From Chloroflexota bacterium (GTDB lineage Bacteria > Chloroflexota > Dormibacteria > CF-121): DNA of 43,434 bases. The position numbers were made by a program, and so were the translations under genes. The stretch lies in the NCBI GenBank assembly GCA_005882775.1, contig VBDY01000135.1:1-43434 (forward strand), given 5' to 3'. Positions within the stretch are counted from its first letter, which is position 1; the number at the start of each line of letters is the position of its first letter. Positions 15,956 through 23,983 of the stretch are shown in pieces. The notes below the pieces were generated by a model. That model did no database searches, had not been told where the DNA came from, and saw nothing but the letters and a program-made list of their open reading frames with translations.

Positions 15956-16300
15956 ATGGATGACCCGATCCTCGAATTTTTGCGCTCGCAGGCTCGAAAC
16001 TACCGATGCCGGGTCTGCGGCACGAACCACAAGGGTTCGCATCTTCGCAAAATCGGGAATCACAACAACAAGTTGGTGGTGCAGGTTACCTGCAGCCGCT
16101 GCCGGGACTCGTTCTTCCTTCACGTGGAATTCGCCGGCTCGATCGTCAACGCCGTCGAGGAGGTTACCCGGGTCTCAGCCCCGTCCCCGCGGGATGCGGA
16201 TGAGGTGGCCGGTGATCCCCTCAGCCTGGATGAGGTGCTCGACGCGCACGAGCAGCTTGCCGGCTTCAAGGGGAAGCTCACCGATCTCTTGAAAGACTAG
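15956..16300 (+). CDS. Hypothetical zinc-ribbon protein
   Basis: 114 residues, not a family I can name. The N-terminal half carries CRVCGTNH and, 26 residues later, CSRCRDS, two CxxC knuckles that should hold one zinc in a ribbon; between them is a basic stretch (GSHLRKIGNHNNKLVVQV). The C-terminal half is acidic and helical (SLDEVLDAHEQLAGFKGKLTDLLKD), resembling a docking helix. There is no signal peptide or membrane segment, so it is cytoplasmic. AGGGCGG precedes the ATG. The 3' end overlaps the convergent flavin reductase by four bases. A nucleic-acid-binding or adaptor role is possible but unproven. Confidence 0.7.
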   Translation: MDDPILEFLRSQARNYRCRVCGTNHKGSHLRKIGNHNNKLVVQVTCSRCRDSFFLHVEFAGSIVNAVEEVTRVSAPSPRDADEVAGDPLSLDEVLDAHEQLAGFKGKLTDLLKD

Positions 16301-16791
16301 CCGCCCTTGATTCCGGTGTAGCCACCCCGGTAGAAGACCAGCGGCGACTCCTGCGACCGGACGTCCAGGGCTGCCACCTCGCCCAGAAACAAGGTGTGGT
16401 CGCCCCCGTCGTATGCCGCCCGGAGCCTGGCTTCCACATAAGCCGTGGCGCTGCGAAGGAGGGGACTGCCGGTGATACCGGGCTCGAAGTTTTCGGCGGC
16501 AAATTCGGGCTTTCCCAGCCGCTCGTCGTCGGCGAAGAACCGCGAGGTCGCCTCCTCGCGCTCGGGCAGGATGTTGATCGCGAAGACCCGGCTCTCCGAC
16601 ACCAGCCGGTGCATGAGCGTGGTTTTTTCGACCGATACCACTACCAGCAGGGGAGCGAGGGAGACTGAGGCGAAGGCGCTCACGGTCATGCCGTGAAGCT
16701 GGTCTCCCAGGCGGGTGGTCATGACTGTGACGCCGGATGGAAAGTGCCCCAGGACGGTCCTGAAGGAGGCCTGGTTAGGGGTTTCCGGCAC
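16297..16791 (-). CDS. Flavin reductase-like FMN-binding protein
   Basis: 164 residues of the flavin reductase split-barrel family (HpaC/NtaB type). The signature is FRTVLGHFPSGVTVMTT at the N-terminus, followed by GMTVSAFASVSLAPLLVVVSVEKTT, the FMN-binding loop, and GDHTLFLGEVAAL near the end. Members reduce FMN or FAD with NAD(P)H for a partner monooxygenase, or act as FMN oxidoreductases. No monooxygenase is near, so the partner is unknown. The GTG start at 16791 is preceded by TTAATC seven bases upstream, the leaderless pattern. It diverges from the suf regulator. Confidence 0.85.
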   Translation of the reverse strand: MPETPNQASFRTVLGHFPSGVTVMTTRLGDQLHGMTVSAFASVSLAPLLVVVSVEKTTLMHRLVSESRVFAINILPEREEATSRFFADDERLGKPEFAAENFEPGITGSPLLRSATAYVEARLRAAYDGGDHTLFLGEVAALDVRSQESPLVFYRGGYTGIKGG

Positions 16792-16834
16792 GCCCAGAGA
16801 TTAAGGGAACGGCTGAATTCGGGAGGATTTCCGG

Positions 16835-16840
16835 TATACT
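16835..16840 (+). promoter_or_regulatory. -10 box of the suf operon
   Basis: TATACT with transcription expected to begin near 16847, so that the inverted repeat at 16849 covers the start site. No canonical -35 is seen. Confidence 0.5.
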
Positions 16841-16843
16841 CTG

Positions 16844-16870
16844 AGATGTCCGACTAATCCAGTCGGAGAT
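16844..16870 (+). promoter_or_regulatory. IscR-like operator of the suf operon
   Basis: TCCGACT-AATCC-AGTCGGA (16849-16867) is a perfect seven-base inverted repeat flanked by AT at both outer ends. The core CYGACT-N5-AGTCRG and the flanks agree with most positions of the Escherichia coli type 1 IscR box. It sits over the predicted transcription start and immediately before the ATG of the Rrf2 gene, the natural place for self-repression. Confidence 0.65.
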
Positions 16871-16872
16871 AG

Positions 16873-17331
16873 ATGAGATTTTCCACCCGGACTGAATACG
16901 GCATCCGGATCCTGGTCCGGCTGGGCAGGGTCTACGGCAAAGGGCCCGTAGCCCTTTCCGAGCTGGCCGAGGTCGAGCACCTGCCCCTTTCGTACCTGGA
17001 GCAGATCGCGGGCCAGCTTCGCCGGTCCGGGCTGGTTCAGAGCCGGATGGGCGCCCACGGCGGGTACCTGCTTGGGCGTCCACCGGCATCGGTAACCATG
17101 GCCGAAATCGTCACCAGCCTGGAGGGGTCGCTGGCACCCGTGAGCTGCCTGGCGGAGGGCGAAGCGGAGTGCCACAGCGAGGGGGAGGAATGCAGCGCTC
17201 ACTCGCTCTGGGAGCGTCTCCAGGACAACATCACCGCCACCCTGCAGGCGACCACGGTCGCCGACCTGATCAAGGTCAACCCGGGGCCGCAGGTGCTTGT
17301 TCCGTCGGTGACCGAGGTGGTGACCTCATGA
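16873..17331 (+). CDS. Rrf2-family iron-sulfur regulator (IscR/SufR-like)
   Basis: 152 residues. A winged-helix repressor expected to bind a [2Fe-2S] or similar cluster and to control the suf genes behind it. RFSTRTEYGIRILVRL opens the Rrf2 domain; LPLSYLEQIAGQLRRSGLVQSRMGAHGGYLL is the recognition helix and wing with the conserved GGY. Three cysteines, in SCLAEGEAECHSEGEECSAH, give a C-x7-C-x6-C spacing, longer than IscR's C-x5-C-x5-C, with a nearby His. A closely matching IscR-type operator lies directly upstream. The stop overlaps sufS as ATGA, making it the first gene of the operon. Confidence 0.88.
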   Translation: MRFSTRTEYGIRILVRLGRVYGKGPVALSELAEVEHLPLSYLEQIAGQLRRSGLVQSRMGAHGGYLLGRPPASVTMAEIVTSLEGSLAPVSCLAEGEAECHSEGEECSAHSLWERLQDNITATLQATTVADLIKVNPGPQVLVPSVTEVVTS

Positions 17332-18563
17332 TCCAGACCCGTGCCATCGACGTCGAGTCGATTCGCCGGGATTTCCCCATATTCACCCGCAAGGTCAATG
17401 GAAAGCCGCTGGTCTACCTGGACAGTGCCGCCACCTCGCAAAAACCCGACGGCGTGATCGAGAGCATGAATGACTACTACCGCCGCTACAACGCCAATCC
17501 CCATCGGGGCGTCTACGCCATCAGCGAGGAGGCGACCGCGGCCTACGAGTCCGCCCGCCAGAAGGTGGCCACCTTCATCCAGGCCCCCAGTCCGAAGGAG
17601 ATCGTCTTCACCCGCAACGTCACCGAGGCCATCAACCTGGTCCGCTACAGCTGGGGCCGAGCCAACGTGCGAGCCGGGGACCGCATCCTCCTCACCGAGA
17701 TGGAGCACCACAGCAACCTGGTGCCCTGGCAGCTGCTGGCTCGTGAGGTGGGGGCGCAGCTCGACTTCCTCTACATCGATGACGATGGGCTGCTGCGGCT
17801 GGAGGATCTCGACCGCAAGCTGGAGGGGGCTCGGTTGGTGGCGTTCACCCACCAATCCAACACGCTCGGCACCATCAACCCGGTGAAGGCGATCACCCAG
17901 GCGGCCCATCGCGCCGGCGCCCTGGTTCTGGTGGACGGAGCCCAGGCGGTGCCGCACATGGCGGTCAATGTGGCGGACCTGGGCATCGACTTCTACGGCT
18001 TCTCCGGCCACAAGATGTGTGGTCCGACCGGGATCGGGGTCCTCTGGGCGCGACGGGCGTTGCTGGAGGCCATGCCGCCCTTTATGGGAGGCGGTGACAT
18101 GATCAAGCGCGTCCGGTTACAGGAGGCGACCTGGAACGACCTCCCCTGGAAGTTCGAGGCCGGCACACCCAGCGTCGCCGAGGGCATCGGGCTGGGGGCT
18201 GCGGTCGACTACCTCTGTGGGATAGGTATGGACCGGGTCCGGGCACACGAGCGCACCCTGGTGGAGTACGCGCTCGAGAAGCTGCAGGACGTGCCTGGTA
18301 TCAGGCTCTACGGCCCGGCGGACTCTGAGATCCACGGTGGCGCCGTCTCCTTCTCCCTGCCGAACGTGCACCCGCACGACCTGGCCACCCTGGTCGACCG
18401 GGAGGGGATCGCGATTCGCGCCGGTCACCATTGCACGCAGCCTCTGATGGAGCGGCTGGGGGTGCCGGCGACCTCGCGCGCCAGCTTCTACATCTACAAC
18501 CGGCCGGCAGAGGTCGACCAGCTGGTGGAGGCCATCGAGAAGGCGCAGAAGGTGTTCAACTGA
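17328..18563 (+). CDS. sufS: Cysteine desulfurase SufS
   Basis: 411 residues, PLP-dependent, group II. It takes sulfur from L-cysteine as a persulfide and hands it to SufU. Visible are VYLDSAATSQKP at the N-terminus, EMEHHSNLVPW, the PLP lysine in GFSGHKMCGPTGIGVLW, and the reactive cysteine in RAGHHCTQPLMERLGV near residue 365. The C-terminus ends in the usual VDQLVEAIEKAQKVF. I start at ATG 17328, which overlaps the regulator's stop; longer in-frame starts would read into that gene. The stop shares a base with the sufU start (TGATG). Confidence 0.96.
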   Translation: MIQTRAIDVESIRRDFPIFTRKVNGKPLVYLDSAATSQKPDGVIESMNDYYRRYNANPHRGVYAISEEATAAYESARQKVATFIQAPSPKEIVFTRNVTEAINLVRYSWGRANVRAGDRILLTEMEHHSNLVPWQLLAREVGAQLDFLYIDDDGLLRLEDLDRKLEGARLVAFTHQSNTLGTINPVKAITQAAHRAGALVLVDGAQAVPHMAVNVADLGIDFYGFSGHKMCGPTGIGVLWARRALLEAMPPFMGGGDMIKRVRLQEATWNDLPWKFEAGTPSVAEGIGLGAAVDYLCGIGMDRVRAHERTLVEYALEKLQDVPGIRLYGPADSEIHGGAVSFSLPNVHPHDLATLVDREGIAIRAGHHCTQPLMERLGVPATSRASFYIYNRPAEVDQLVEAIEKAQKVFN

Positions 18564-18949
18564 TGGATGATCTCTACCGCGAGCAGATCCTCGACCACTA
18601 CAAGAATCCCCACAATTTCGGGGAGCTGCCCGACGCAGACATCACCCAGGAAGGCGACAACCCCCTCTGCGGTGATGTCGTCACCCTCTACCTCAAGCTC
18701 GACGACGGCAAGCTCGGCTCGGTCAGGTTTCGCGGCCGGGGCTGTGCCATCAGTCAGGCATCCGCGTCGATGCTGACCGACATGATCGTAGGCCGGCCGG
18801 TCAGCGAGCTGAAACACTTCCCTACCAGCGACCTGCTGGAAGAGCTGGGGATCCAGATCAGCCCGGCTCGGATGAAGTGCGCGACGCTGTCGGTGAACAC
18901 GTTGCGGGTCGCCCTGAACGGCGGTGCCGCAGAGGTTGAGGACGAATGA
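18563..18949 (+). CDS. sufU: SufU sulfur-transfer protein
   Basis: 128 residues. Zinc-containing acceptor that receives persulfide sulfur from SufS and passes it to the SufBCD scaffold. The three conserved cysteines are in NPLCGD, GRGCAIS and ARMKCATL, and the Asp next to the first Cys completes the zinc site. The insert LKHFPTSDLLEELGIQISPARMK is the SufU-specific region absent from IscU. The ATG at 18563 overlaps the sufS stop. Use of SufU rather than SufE fits Gram-positive-like lineages. Confidence 0.93.
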   Translation: MDDLYREQILDHYKNPHNFGELPDADITQEGDNPLCGDVVTLYLKLDDGKLGSVRFRGRGCAISQASASMLTDMIVGRPVSELKHFPTSDLLEELGIQISPARMKCATLSVNTLRVALNGGAAEVEDE

Positions 18950-18984
18950 TGGGTTCAATCGGATTCGCATCGAGAGTGCACGGG

Positions 18985-18997
18985 TAGAATCAGGAGG
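18985..18997 (+). promoter_or_regulatory. Internal -10 box and RBS before sufC
   Basis: A TAGAAT hexamer (18985-18990) and an AGGAGG ribosome binding site (18992-18997) lie in the 52-base gap between sufU and sufC, the longest gap in the operon. This may be a second start for sufCBD. Confidence 0.4.
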
Positions 18998-19001
18998 ATC
19001 G

Positions 19002-19790
19002 ATGGCAGATTTTGAGATCAGGGATTTGCGAGTGACGGTCGAGGGTCGCGAGATCCTCAAGGGCATCTCGCTCGACGTCAACAAGGGTGAGGTCCATGCC
19101 GTCATGGGTCCGAACGGCTCCGGCAAGAGCACCTTGTCGCATACCCTGATGGGCCACCCGAACTATACGGTCACCTCCGGAGAGGTCATCTTCAAGGGGA
19201 AAAATCTGCTGGCCCTGCCCACCGAGCAGCGCGCCAAGCTGGGCGTGTTCCTTGCCCTTCAGTACCCGGTGGTCGTCCCCGGCATCAGCATGTCGAACTT
19301 CCTGCGCACCGCGATCAACGCCAAGCGCGGGTACGACGGAAAGGACAAGTCCAAGGCCATCAGCCCCAAGGAGTTTCTGGCACTCCTCAAGAATGAGATG
19401 AGCGTCCTGCGCATGGACGACTCCTTCCTCTCCCGCTATGTGAACGAGGGCTTCTCCGGTGGCGAGAAGAAACGAGCGGAGATCCTGCAGATGGCGGTGC
19501 TCAAGCCCGAGATCGCCATCCTGGACGAGACCGATTCCGGACTCGACATCGACTCCATCAAGTTCGTGAGCAATGCCGTCAACCGGATGCGCGGGCCGGA
19601 GCTAGGGGTGCTCATCATCACCCACTACACCCGCATCCTGCAGTTCATCAAGCCGGACCGGGTCCACGTGCTGGTGGACGGTCAGTTCGTCCTGTCGGGA
19701 GGCCCGGAAGTCGCGGACCGGCTCGAGGCTAAGGGATATTCGGAGTGGGTCGGCAAGAAAGAGCCGGCCGTCATTCAGGAGGCCAGGTAA
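19002..19790 (+). CDS. sufC: SUF ATPase SufC
   Basis: 262 residues. ABC-type ATPase of the SufBCD scaffold. Walker A is [10 protein letters not shown], the signature [13 protein letters not shown], Walker [14 protein letters not shown], with the usual TDSGLD reading. [21 protein letters not shown] is the Q-loop region typical of SufC. The ATG at 19002 follows AGGAGG; open frame further upstream belongs to sufU. The enzyme is cytoplasmic and drives the conformational change needed for cluster assembly. Only two bases separate it from sufB. Confidence 0.96.
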   Translation: MADFEIRDLRVTVEGREILKGISLDVNKGEVHAVMGPNGSGKSTLSHTLMGHPNYTVTSGEVIFKGKNLLALPTEQRAKLGVFLALQYPVVVPGISMSNFLRTAINAKRGYDGKDKSKAISPKEFLALLKNEMSVLRMDDSFLSRYVNEGFSGGEKKRAEILQMAVLKPEIAILDETDSGLDIDSIKFVSNAVNRMRGPELGVLIITHYTRILQFIKPDRVHVLVDGQFVLSGGPEVADRLEAKGYSEWVGKKEPAVIQEAR

Positions 19791-19792
19791 CC

Positions 19793-21202
19793 ATGGCTGT
19801 TTCACCAAAGATTGACGTCGGCGACAACTATAAGGAGCAGTACGGGTTCTTCGACCCGGAAAAGTACGTCTTCAAGGCCAAGCGGGGTCTGAGCGCGGAC
19901 GTGGTCAAAGAGATTTCCTGGATGAAGAACGAGCCGGAATGGATGACCAAGTTCCGGCTGCGCGCGCTACAGATCTTCGAGAAGAAGGAGATGCCCACCT
20001 GGGGCGCCGACCTCTCCAAGATCGACTTCCAGAACATCTACTACTACCTCAAGTCCACCGAAAAGCAGGGCAAGACCTGGGAGGACGTGCCGGCCGACAT
20101 CAAGCGGACCTTCGACCGGCTGGGGGTGCCCCAGGCGGAGCGAAAGTTCCTGGCCGGCGTGGCTGCCCAGTACGAATCAGAGGTTGTTTACCACTCCCTT
20201 CACAAGGAGCTGGCGGCCAAGGGCGTCATCTTCGTCGACACCGACTCCGCCCTCAAGCAGTACCCGGACCTGTTCAAGCAGTACTTCGGCACCATCATCC
20301 CGCCGGCCGACAACAAGCTGGCGGCGCTGAACAGCGCCGTCTGGTCGGGGGGATCGTTCATCTACGTGCCCAAGGGCGTCAAAGTGGAGATTCCGCTGCA
20401 GGCCTACTTCCGAATCAACGCCGAAAACATGGGCCAGTTCGAGCGGACCCTGATCATCTGTGACGAAGACAGCTTCGTGCACTACATCGAGGGCTGCACC
20501 GCCCCCATCTACACCACCGACTCGCTCCACTCCGCGGTGGTCGAGATCGTCGTCAAGCGCGGGGCGCGCTGCCGGTACACCACCGTGCAGAACTGGTCGA
20601 CCAACGTCTTCAACCTGGTCACGAAGCGGGCGGCCGCCTACGGCGACGCGACCATGGAATGGGTCGACGGGAATCTGGGCTCACAAATCACGATGAAGTA
20701 TCCGAGCATCTACCTGATGGAGCCGGGCGCGAAGGGCGACGTCCTCAGCGTCGCCTTCGCCGGCAAGGGCCAGCACCAGGACGCCGGTGGCAAGGCGGTG
20801 CACGTGGCCCCCAACACCAGCTCCAACATCGTCTCCAAGTCGATCTCCAAAGCCGGCGGCCGGACCTCCTACCGCGGCCTGATCAAGATCTATCCGGGCG
20901 CCAAGAACTCCAAGTCCTTCGTCCGATGCGATGCGTTGCTGCTCGACGAGCAGTCGCGCTCGGACACCTATCCGACGACGGAAGTGGACGAGGAGCAGGT
21001 GAAGATCGGGCATGAGGCCACGGTCAGCAAGGTGTCGGACGAGCAGCTCTTCTACCTTCAGAGCCGCGGCATCACCCGGGCCGAAGCCGAGACCATGATC
21101 GTCAACGGATTCATCGAGCCGTTCACCAAGGAGCTTCCGATCGAGTACGCCGTCGAGCTGAATCGCCTGATCCAGCTCGAGATGATCGGCTCCGTAGGCT
21201 AG
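19793..21202 (+). CDS. sufB: SUF scaffold subunit SufB
   Basis: 469 residues, usual length. Beta-helix scaffold on which the nascent iron-sulfur cluster forms. Conserved blocks include [78 protein letters not shown] and the C-terminal [20 protein letters not shown]. The Cys in [14 protein letters not shown] is the residue implicated in the sulfur path. RBS AGGAGG lies 8 bases before the ATG at 19793. The stop overlaps the sufD start as TAGTG. Confidence 0.97.
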   Translation: MAVSPKIDVGDNYKEQYGFFDPEKYVFKAKRGLSADVVKEISWMKNEPEWMTKFRLRALQIFEKKEMPTWGADLSKIDFQNIYYYLKSTEKQGKTWEDVPADIKRTFDRLGVPQAERKFLAGVAAQYESEVVYHSLHKELAAKGVIFVDTDSALKQYPDLFKQYFGTIIPPADNKLAALNSAVWSGGSFIYVPKGVKVEIPLQAYFRINAENMGQFERTLIICDEDSFVHYIEGCTAPIYTTDSLHSAVVEIVVKRGARCRYTTVQNWSTNVFNLVTKRAAAYGDATMEWVDGNLGSQITMKYPSIYLMEPGAKGDVLSVAFAGKGQHQDAGGKAVHVAPNTSSNIVSKSISKAGGRTSYRGLIKIYPGAKNSKSFVRCDALLLDEQSRSDTYPTTEVDEEQVKIGHEATVSKVSDEQLFYLQSRGITRAEAETMIVNGFIEPFTKELPIEYAVELNRLIQLEMIGSVG

Positions 21203-22476
21203 TGAGTTTCACGCGTGAGGCCGTCGAGGCGCTGAGCGGCCTCCACGGCGAACCGGAATGGCTGCGCGCCCGGCGCCTCGAGTCCTTCGCGCTTTTCGAG
21301 CGGATGGCGCTGCCCGACACCAAGCGAGACAAGGACTGGCGCCAGGTCGACCTCAAAGGGCTGAACCTGGACTCTTTCGAGGCGTTTCAGCCGCCGGATG
21401 GGCGGCCGGCGATGGTGCCCATGCCCCAGATGGCGGGGGTGCTGGCCCAGCGCGGGACAGCTGAGGGGACTGCGGAGATCGATCCCTCGCTTACAGCCAG
21501 GGGTGTGATTTTCTGCCCCCTCGGGAAGGCTGCCCGGGAGGTCCCAGAACTTGTGCAGTCGCACCTTTTCAGTGGGGTCCGGCCGGAACGGGATAAGCTG
21601 GCCGCCCTGCATGGCGCGCTCTTCTCGGGAGGCACCTTCCTCTACGTACCGGACGGTCTCACCATCGATCGCCCGCTGATGAGCCGGTTCTGGTCCGGTG
21701 GCGGGGGTGCGACCACCCTGCCACATACCGTGGTCGTAGCCGGCAAGGGATCGAGCTTCCACTACGTGGAGGAATTCATCGGCGCGCCCGACGACAGCCC
21801 GTCGCTGGCCAGCGGCTCCGCCGAGCTTTTCCTGAACGACGGCGCCAACCTGGGGTATGTGGCGCTGCACCGTTGGAGTCCGCAGGCGTGGCAGTTCGCC
21901 AACCAGCGAATCCTCCTGTTGCGGGACGCGCATCTACGTATGGTCAATGTCGGGCTTGGAGGCCGTCTGGCAAGGATCCGGATGGAGGCGATGCTCGAGG
22001 GTCCCGGTTCGAGTGCGGAGCTGCGCGGGCTGTTCTTCGGCACCGAGCAGCAAGCATTCGACTTTCGAACTCTGCAGGACCACCTGGCTCCCAACACGAC
22101 GTCGGATTTGCTCTACAAAGGCGCGCTCCGCGACACGGCGAAGAGCGCCTATGTCGGTGTCGTCCGGGTGGAGAAGAACGCACGCGGTACCTCAGCCAAC
22201 CAGGCGAATCGGAACCTGCTCCTTTCGGAGAAGGCCAGAGCCACTTCCGAACCGATCCTGGAAATCGAGAACAACGACATCGTGCGCTGCAGCCATGGCG
22301 CGACCGTGGGACCGGTCGACCCGGAGCACATGTTCTACCTGGAGAGCCGGGGCATCCCGCACTCGGTGGCCCAGCGGATGCTGGTTGAGGGCTTTCTCGC
22401 GGAGATCACGGACCGGATCCCGGTGGCGCACATCCGGGAGGTGGTGGAGCATGAGCTGGCGACCCGGATTGGTTAA
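21202..22476 (+). CDS. sufD: SUF scaffold subunit SufD
   Basis: 424 residues, partner of SufB in the SufBC2D complex. The N-terminus has WLRARRLESFALFERMALPD and a KDWRQVDL motif common to SufD. The core beta-helix shows LHGALFSGGTFLYVPDGLTI, and the C-terminal half DFRTLQDHLAPNTTSDLLYKGALRDTA, ENNDIVRCSHGATVGPVDPEHMFYLESRGI and the ending ITDRIPVAHIREVVEHEL. The GTG start at 21202 overlaps the sufB stop. The 3' end overlaps the Rieske gene by about 26 bases. Confidence 0.93.
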   Translation: MSFTREAVEALSGLHGEPEWLRARRLESFALFERMALPDTKRDKDWRQVDLKGLNLDSFEAFQPPDGRPAMVPMPQMAGVLAQRGTAEGTAEIDPSLTARGVIFCPLGKAAREVPELVQSHLFSGVRPERDKLAALHGALFSGGTFLYVPDGLTIDRPLMSRFWSGGGGATTLPHTVVVAGKGSSFHYVEEFIGAPDDSPSLASGSAELFLNDGANLGYVALHRWSPQAWQFANQRILLLRDAHLRMVNVGLGGRLARIRMEAMLEGPGSSAELRGLFFGTEQQAFDFRTLQDHLAPNTTSDLLYKGALRDTAKSAYVGVVRVEKNARGTSANQANRNLLLSEKARATSEPILEIENNDIVRCSHGATVGPVDPEHMFYLESRGIPHSVAQRMLVEGFLAEITDRIPVAHIREVVEHELATRIG

Positions 22477-22783
22477 GACCCGGGTGGCGTCGACTGCCGA
22501 CCTGCCGGCTGAGTCGATGTTGCGGGTGGAGGTGTCCGGAGTCCCGATCTGCCTGGTCCATGCGGAAGACGGCAACTTCTACGCCCTCGGCGACACCTGC
22601 ACCCATGAGGAGTACTCACTGAGTGAGGGCGAGTTGTGGGAGATGTCGGTCGAATGTCCACGCCATGGTTCGCGCTTCGACGTGCGCACCGGAAAGGTCA
22701 CCGGCCTTCCGGCTGTGATCCCGGCGAAAACCTATCCGGTATCGGTCGAGGACGGAGACATTTACGTCGAGGTCGAGGGGTAG
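22451..22783 (+). CDS. Rieske-type [2Fe-2S] ferredoxin in the suf operon
   Basis: 110 residues from ATG 22451, which has GGAGG about ten bases upstream and overlaps sufD; a start nearer 22468-22483 is possible. The Rieske ligands are DTCTHEEYSL and VECPRHGSRFDVRTG, that is C-x-H and C-x2-H, the soluble NirD/BphF-like kind. Preceding VSGVPICLVHAEDGNFYALG completes the fold. No membrane anchor. It may deliver electrons for cluster assembly or simply be an iron-sulfur client encoded with the machinery; such genes are common between sufD and later suf genes in related operons. Confidence 0.88.
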   Translation: MSWRPGLVKTRVASTADLPAESMLRVEVSGVPICLVHAEDGNFYALGDTCTHEEYSLSEGELWEMSVECPRHGSRFDVRTGKVTGLPAVIPAKTYPVSVEDGDIYVEVEG

Positions 22784-22786
22784 ACT
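22781..22786 (+). promoter_or_regulatory. -10 box before sufT
   Basis: TAGACT, formed from the Rieske gene's stop codon, ends six bases before the ATG at 22793. This would allow leaderless transcription of sufT separate from the operon. Confidence 0.35.
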
Positions 22787-22792
22787 CTGAAC

Positions 22793-23110
22793 ATGGCCGA
22801 AACCCTGACCGACGCGCTCCGCGACAAGATCGTGGCCCAGCTCGAGACCTGCCGCGACCCGGAGATCGGCCTGGACATCATGAGCCTGGGCCTGGTCTAC
22901 GAGCTCCAGATCGACGCCGGCAACGTTCTGGTCAAGATGACGCTGACGGCGATCGGATGTCCCTGGGCGCAGGAGCTCTTTGACGAGGTCAAAGCAAAGG
23001 TCGAGCAGGTCGAGGGCGTCACGGAGTGCAAGGTGGAGCTGGTCTACACCCCGCCCTGGAGCATGGAGATGATGTCGGAGGAAGCCAAGCTCGAGCTCGG
23101 CTTCCTGTAG
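22793..23110 (+). CDS. sufT: SufT/MIP18 (DUF59) iron-sulfur assembly factor
   Basis: 105 residues, a single DUF59 domain. Members help mature or repair iron-sulfur proteins under high demand. The signature is CRDPEIGLDIMSLGLVYEL and VKMTLTAIGCPWAQELFDEV, with the conserved Thr and the Cys of the GCP loop; YTPPWSMEMMSEEAKLELGF closes the domain. It is the last gene of the SUF operon, and the stop codon abuts the stop of the convergent membrane gene with no gap, so no terminator of its own can be seen between them. Confidence 0.93.
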   Translation: MAETLTDALRDKIVAQLETCRDPEIGLDIMSLGLVYELQIDAGNVLVKMTLTAIGCPWAQELFDEVKAKVEQVEGVTECKVELVYTPPWSMEMMSEEAKLELGFL

Positions 23111-23401
23111 CTAGCGGCGGCCCCAGCTCCGCGAGCCGAACCGGCTGCCTCCCGTGACCATGCTGAACACCAGCAGGACGATCACGGCTCCGATCAGCGC
23201 CGAGATCAACGGTATACCGGCGACAGAGACCTCGGGCGCGATCACTAGCCGGAGTACGTCGACCATCAGCCAGGCTCCGACGAGTCCGGCGACGATGGCA
23301 CCGATCCAGCCGTACGGCAGCGCCCGGTTGGTCAACCGCTCGGCGACCAGGCCAACCACCGCCCCAACCAGCAACAGCACCAGCAGATGGGTGAGCGTCA
23401 T
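23111..23401 (-). CDS. GlsB/YeaQ/YmgE-family membrane protein, copy 1
   Basis: 96 residues with three hydrophobic helices and the family motif GLVAERLTNRALPYGWIGAIVAGLVGAWL. The name 'transglycosylase-associated' is historical; function is unknown, often stress related. The C-terminus is basic (FGSRSWGRR). A GGAGG ribosome binding site precedes the ATG at 23401 and touches the outer arm of the long inverted repeat at 23412-23447. It is a tandem paralogue of the next gene. Confidence 0.88.
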   Translation of the reverse strand: MTLTHLLVLLLVGAVVGLVAERLTNRALPYGWIGAIVAGLVGAWLMVDVLRLVIAPEVSVAGIPLISALIGAVIVLLVFSMVTGGSRFGSRSWGRR

Positions 23402-23411
23402 ATAGATACCT

Positions 23412-23447
23412 CCATATAAATTGCTAGTAGCGCTAGCAGCTATATGG
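23412..23447. repeat. Long interrupted inverted repeat between the GlsB-like paralogues
   Basis: Outer arms CCATATA (23412-23418) and TATATGG (23441-23447) enclose inner arms TGCTAG (23422-23427) and CTAGCA (23433-23438). Transcribed leftward it would form a two-part hairpin ending one base pair into the GGAGG of copy 1. There is no T-run, so it looks more like an operator or RBS-proximal attenuator than a terminator. Confidence 0.55.
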
Positions 23448-23491
23448 TAGGCGGAAAGGGCAAGATTGGCAACCTCGCCCCTTCGGTCCGG

Positions 23492-23773
23492 TTAGCGGCG
23501 CCAGCCTTTGCCGAACCGACCCCGGCTGGCCATGCTGAAGGCGAATACGACCACCAGGGCTCCCAGGAAGGCCGGTATCAGCGGGATCGGGGCCAGGGCT
23601 AGATCAGGCGCGATGGATAGGTGGAGCACATCCACCGCTAGCCAGGCGCCCACGAAGCCGGCGACCGCTGCGCCGAGCCAACCGTAGGGCACGGTGTGAT
23701 GGATCAGGCGTTCGGCGACCAGGGCGCAGACAAGGCCGATGACGAGCAATCCGATCACATGACTGAGCGACAT
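23492..23773 (-). CDS. GlsB/YeaQ/YmgE-family membrane protein, copy 2
   Basis: 93 residues, three hydrophobic helices, the same GLVCALVAERLIHHTVPYG pattern and a basic tail (FGKGWRR). It is clearly a duplicate of copy 1, read in the same direction and upstream of it, so the pair may form an operon with the dyad between them. A GGAGGTCG-like ribosome site precedes the ATG at 23773. Confidence 0.88.
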   Translation of the reverse strand: MSLSHVIGLLVIGLVCALVAERLIHHTVPYGWLGAAVAGFVGAWLAVDVLHLSIAPDLALAPIPLIPAFLGALVVVFAFSMASRGRFGKGWRR

Positions 23774-23840
23774 GAACGACCTCCAAGCAGAGTTGCGATG
23801 GCGTCTGAATGGTGTATCGCAAACACCTTCCCGTTCCTTG

Positions 23841-23858
23841 CCGCGTGACGCATCACGC
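23841..23858. promoter_or_regulatory. Perfect inverted repeat in the gap between glsB-like and cpaF genes
   Basis: CGCGTGA-CGCA-TCACGCG is a perfect seven-base-arm dyad about 70 bases upstream of GlsB-like copy 2 and 125 bases upstream of cpaF. Its size suits a dimeric regulator. The rest of 23774-23983 shows a GTAATAC -10-like stretch near 23957 for cpaF and nothing else I can name. Confidence 0.4.
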
Positions 23859-23983
23859 GTCCGCCAGACTCCTGTGGCTGCGGTGCCATAACCCTGTTAC
23901 CGCCGTGCAGTCCGCTTCGTAAGGGTGGCTCCGTATCGTTCGGCCTGAGCCGGACCGTAATACTTTGGGGGTAACAACCAGGT

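Noticed and set aside
23404-23450. The dyad between GlsB-like genes as a rho-independent terminator
   Set aside because: There is no T-run after the hairpin in either direction.
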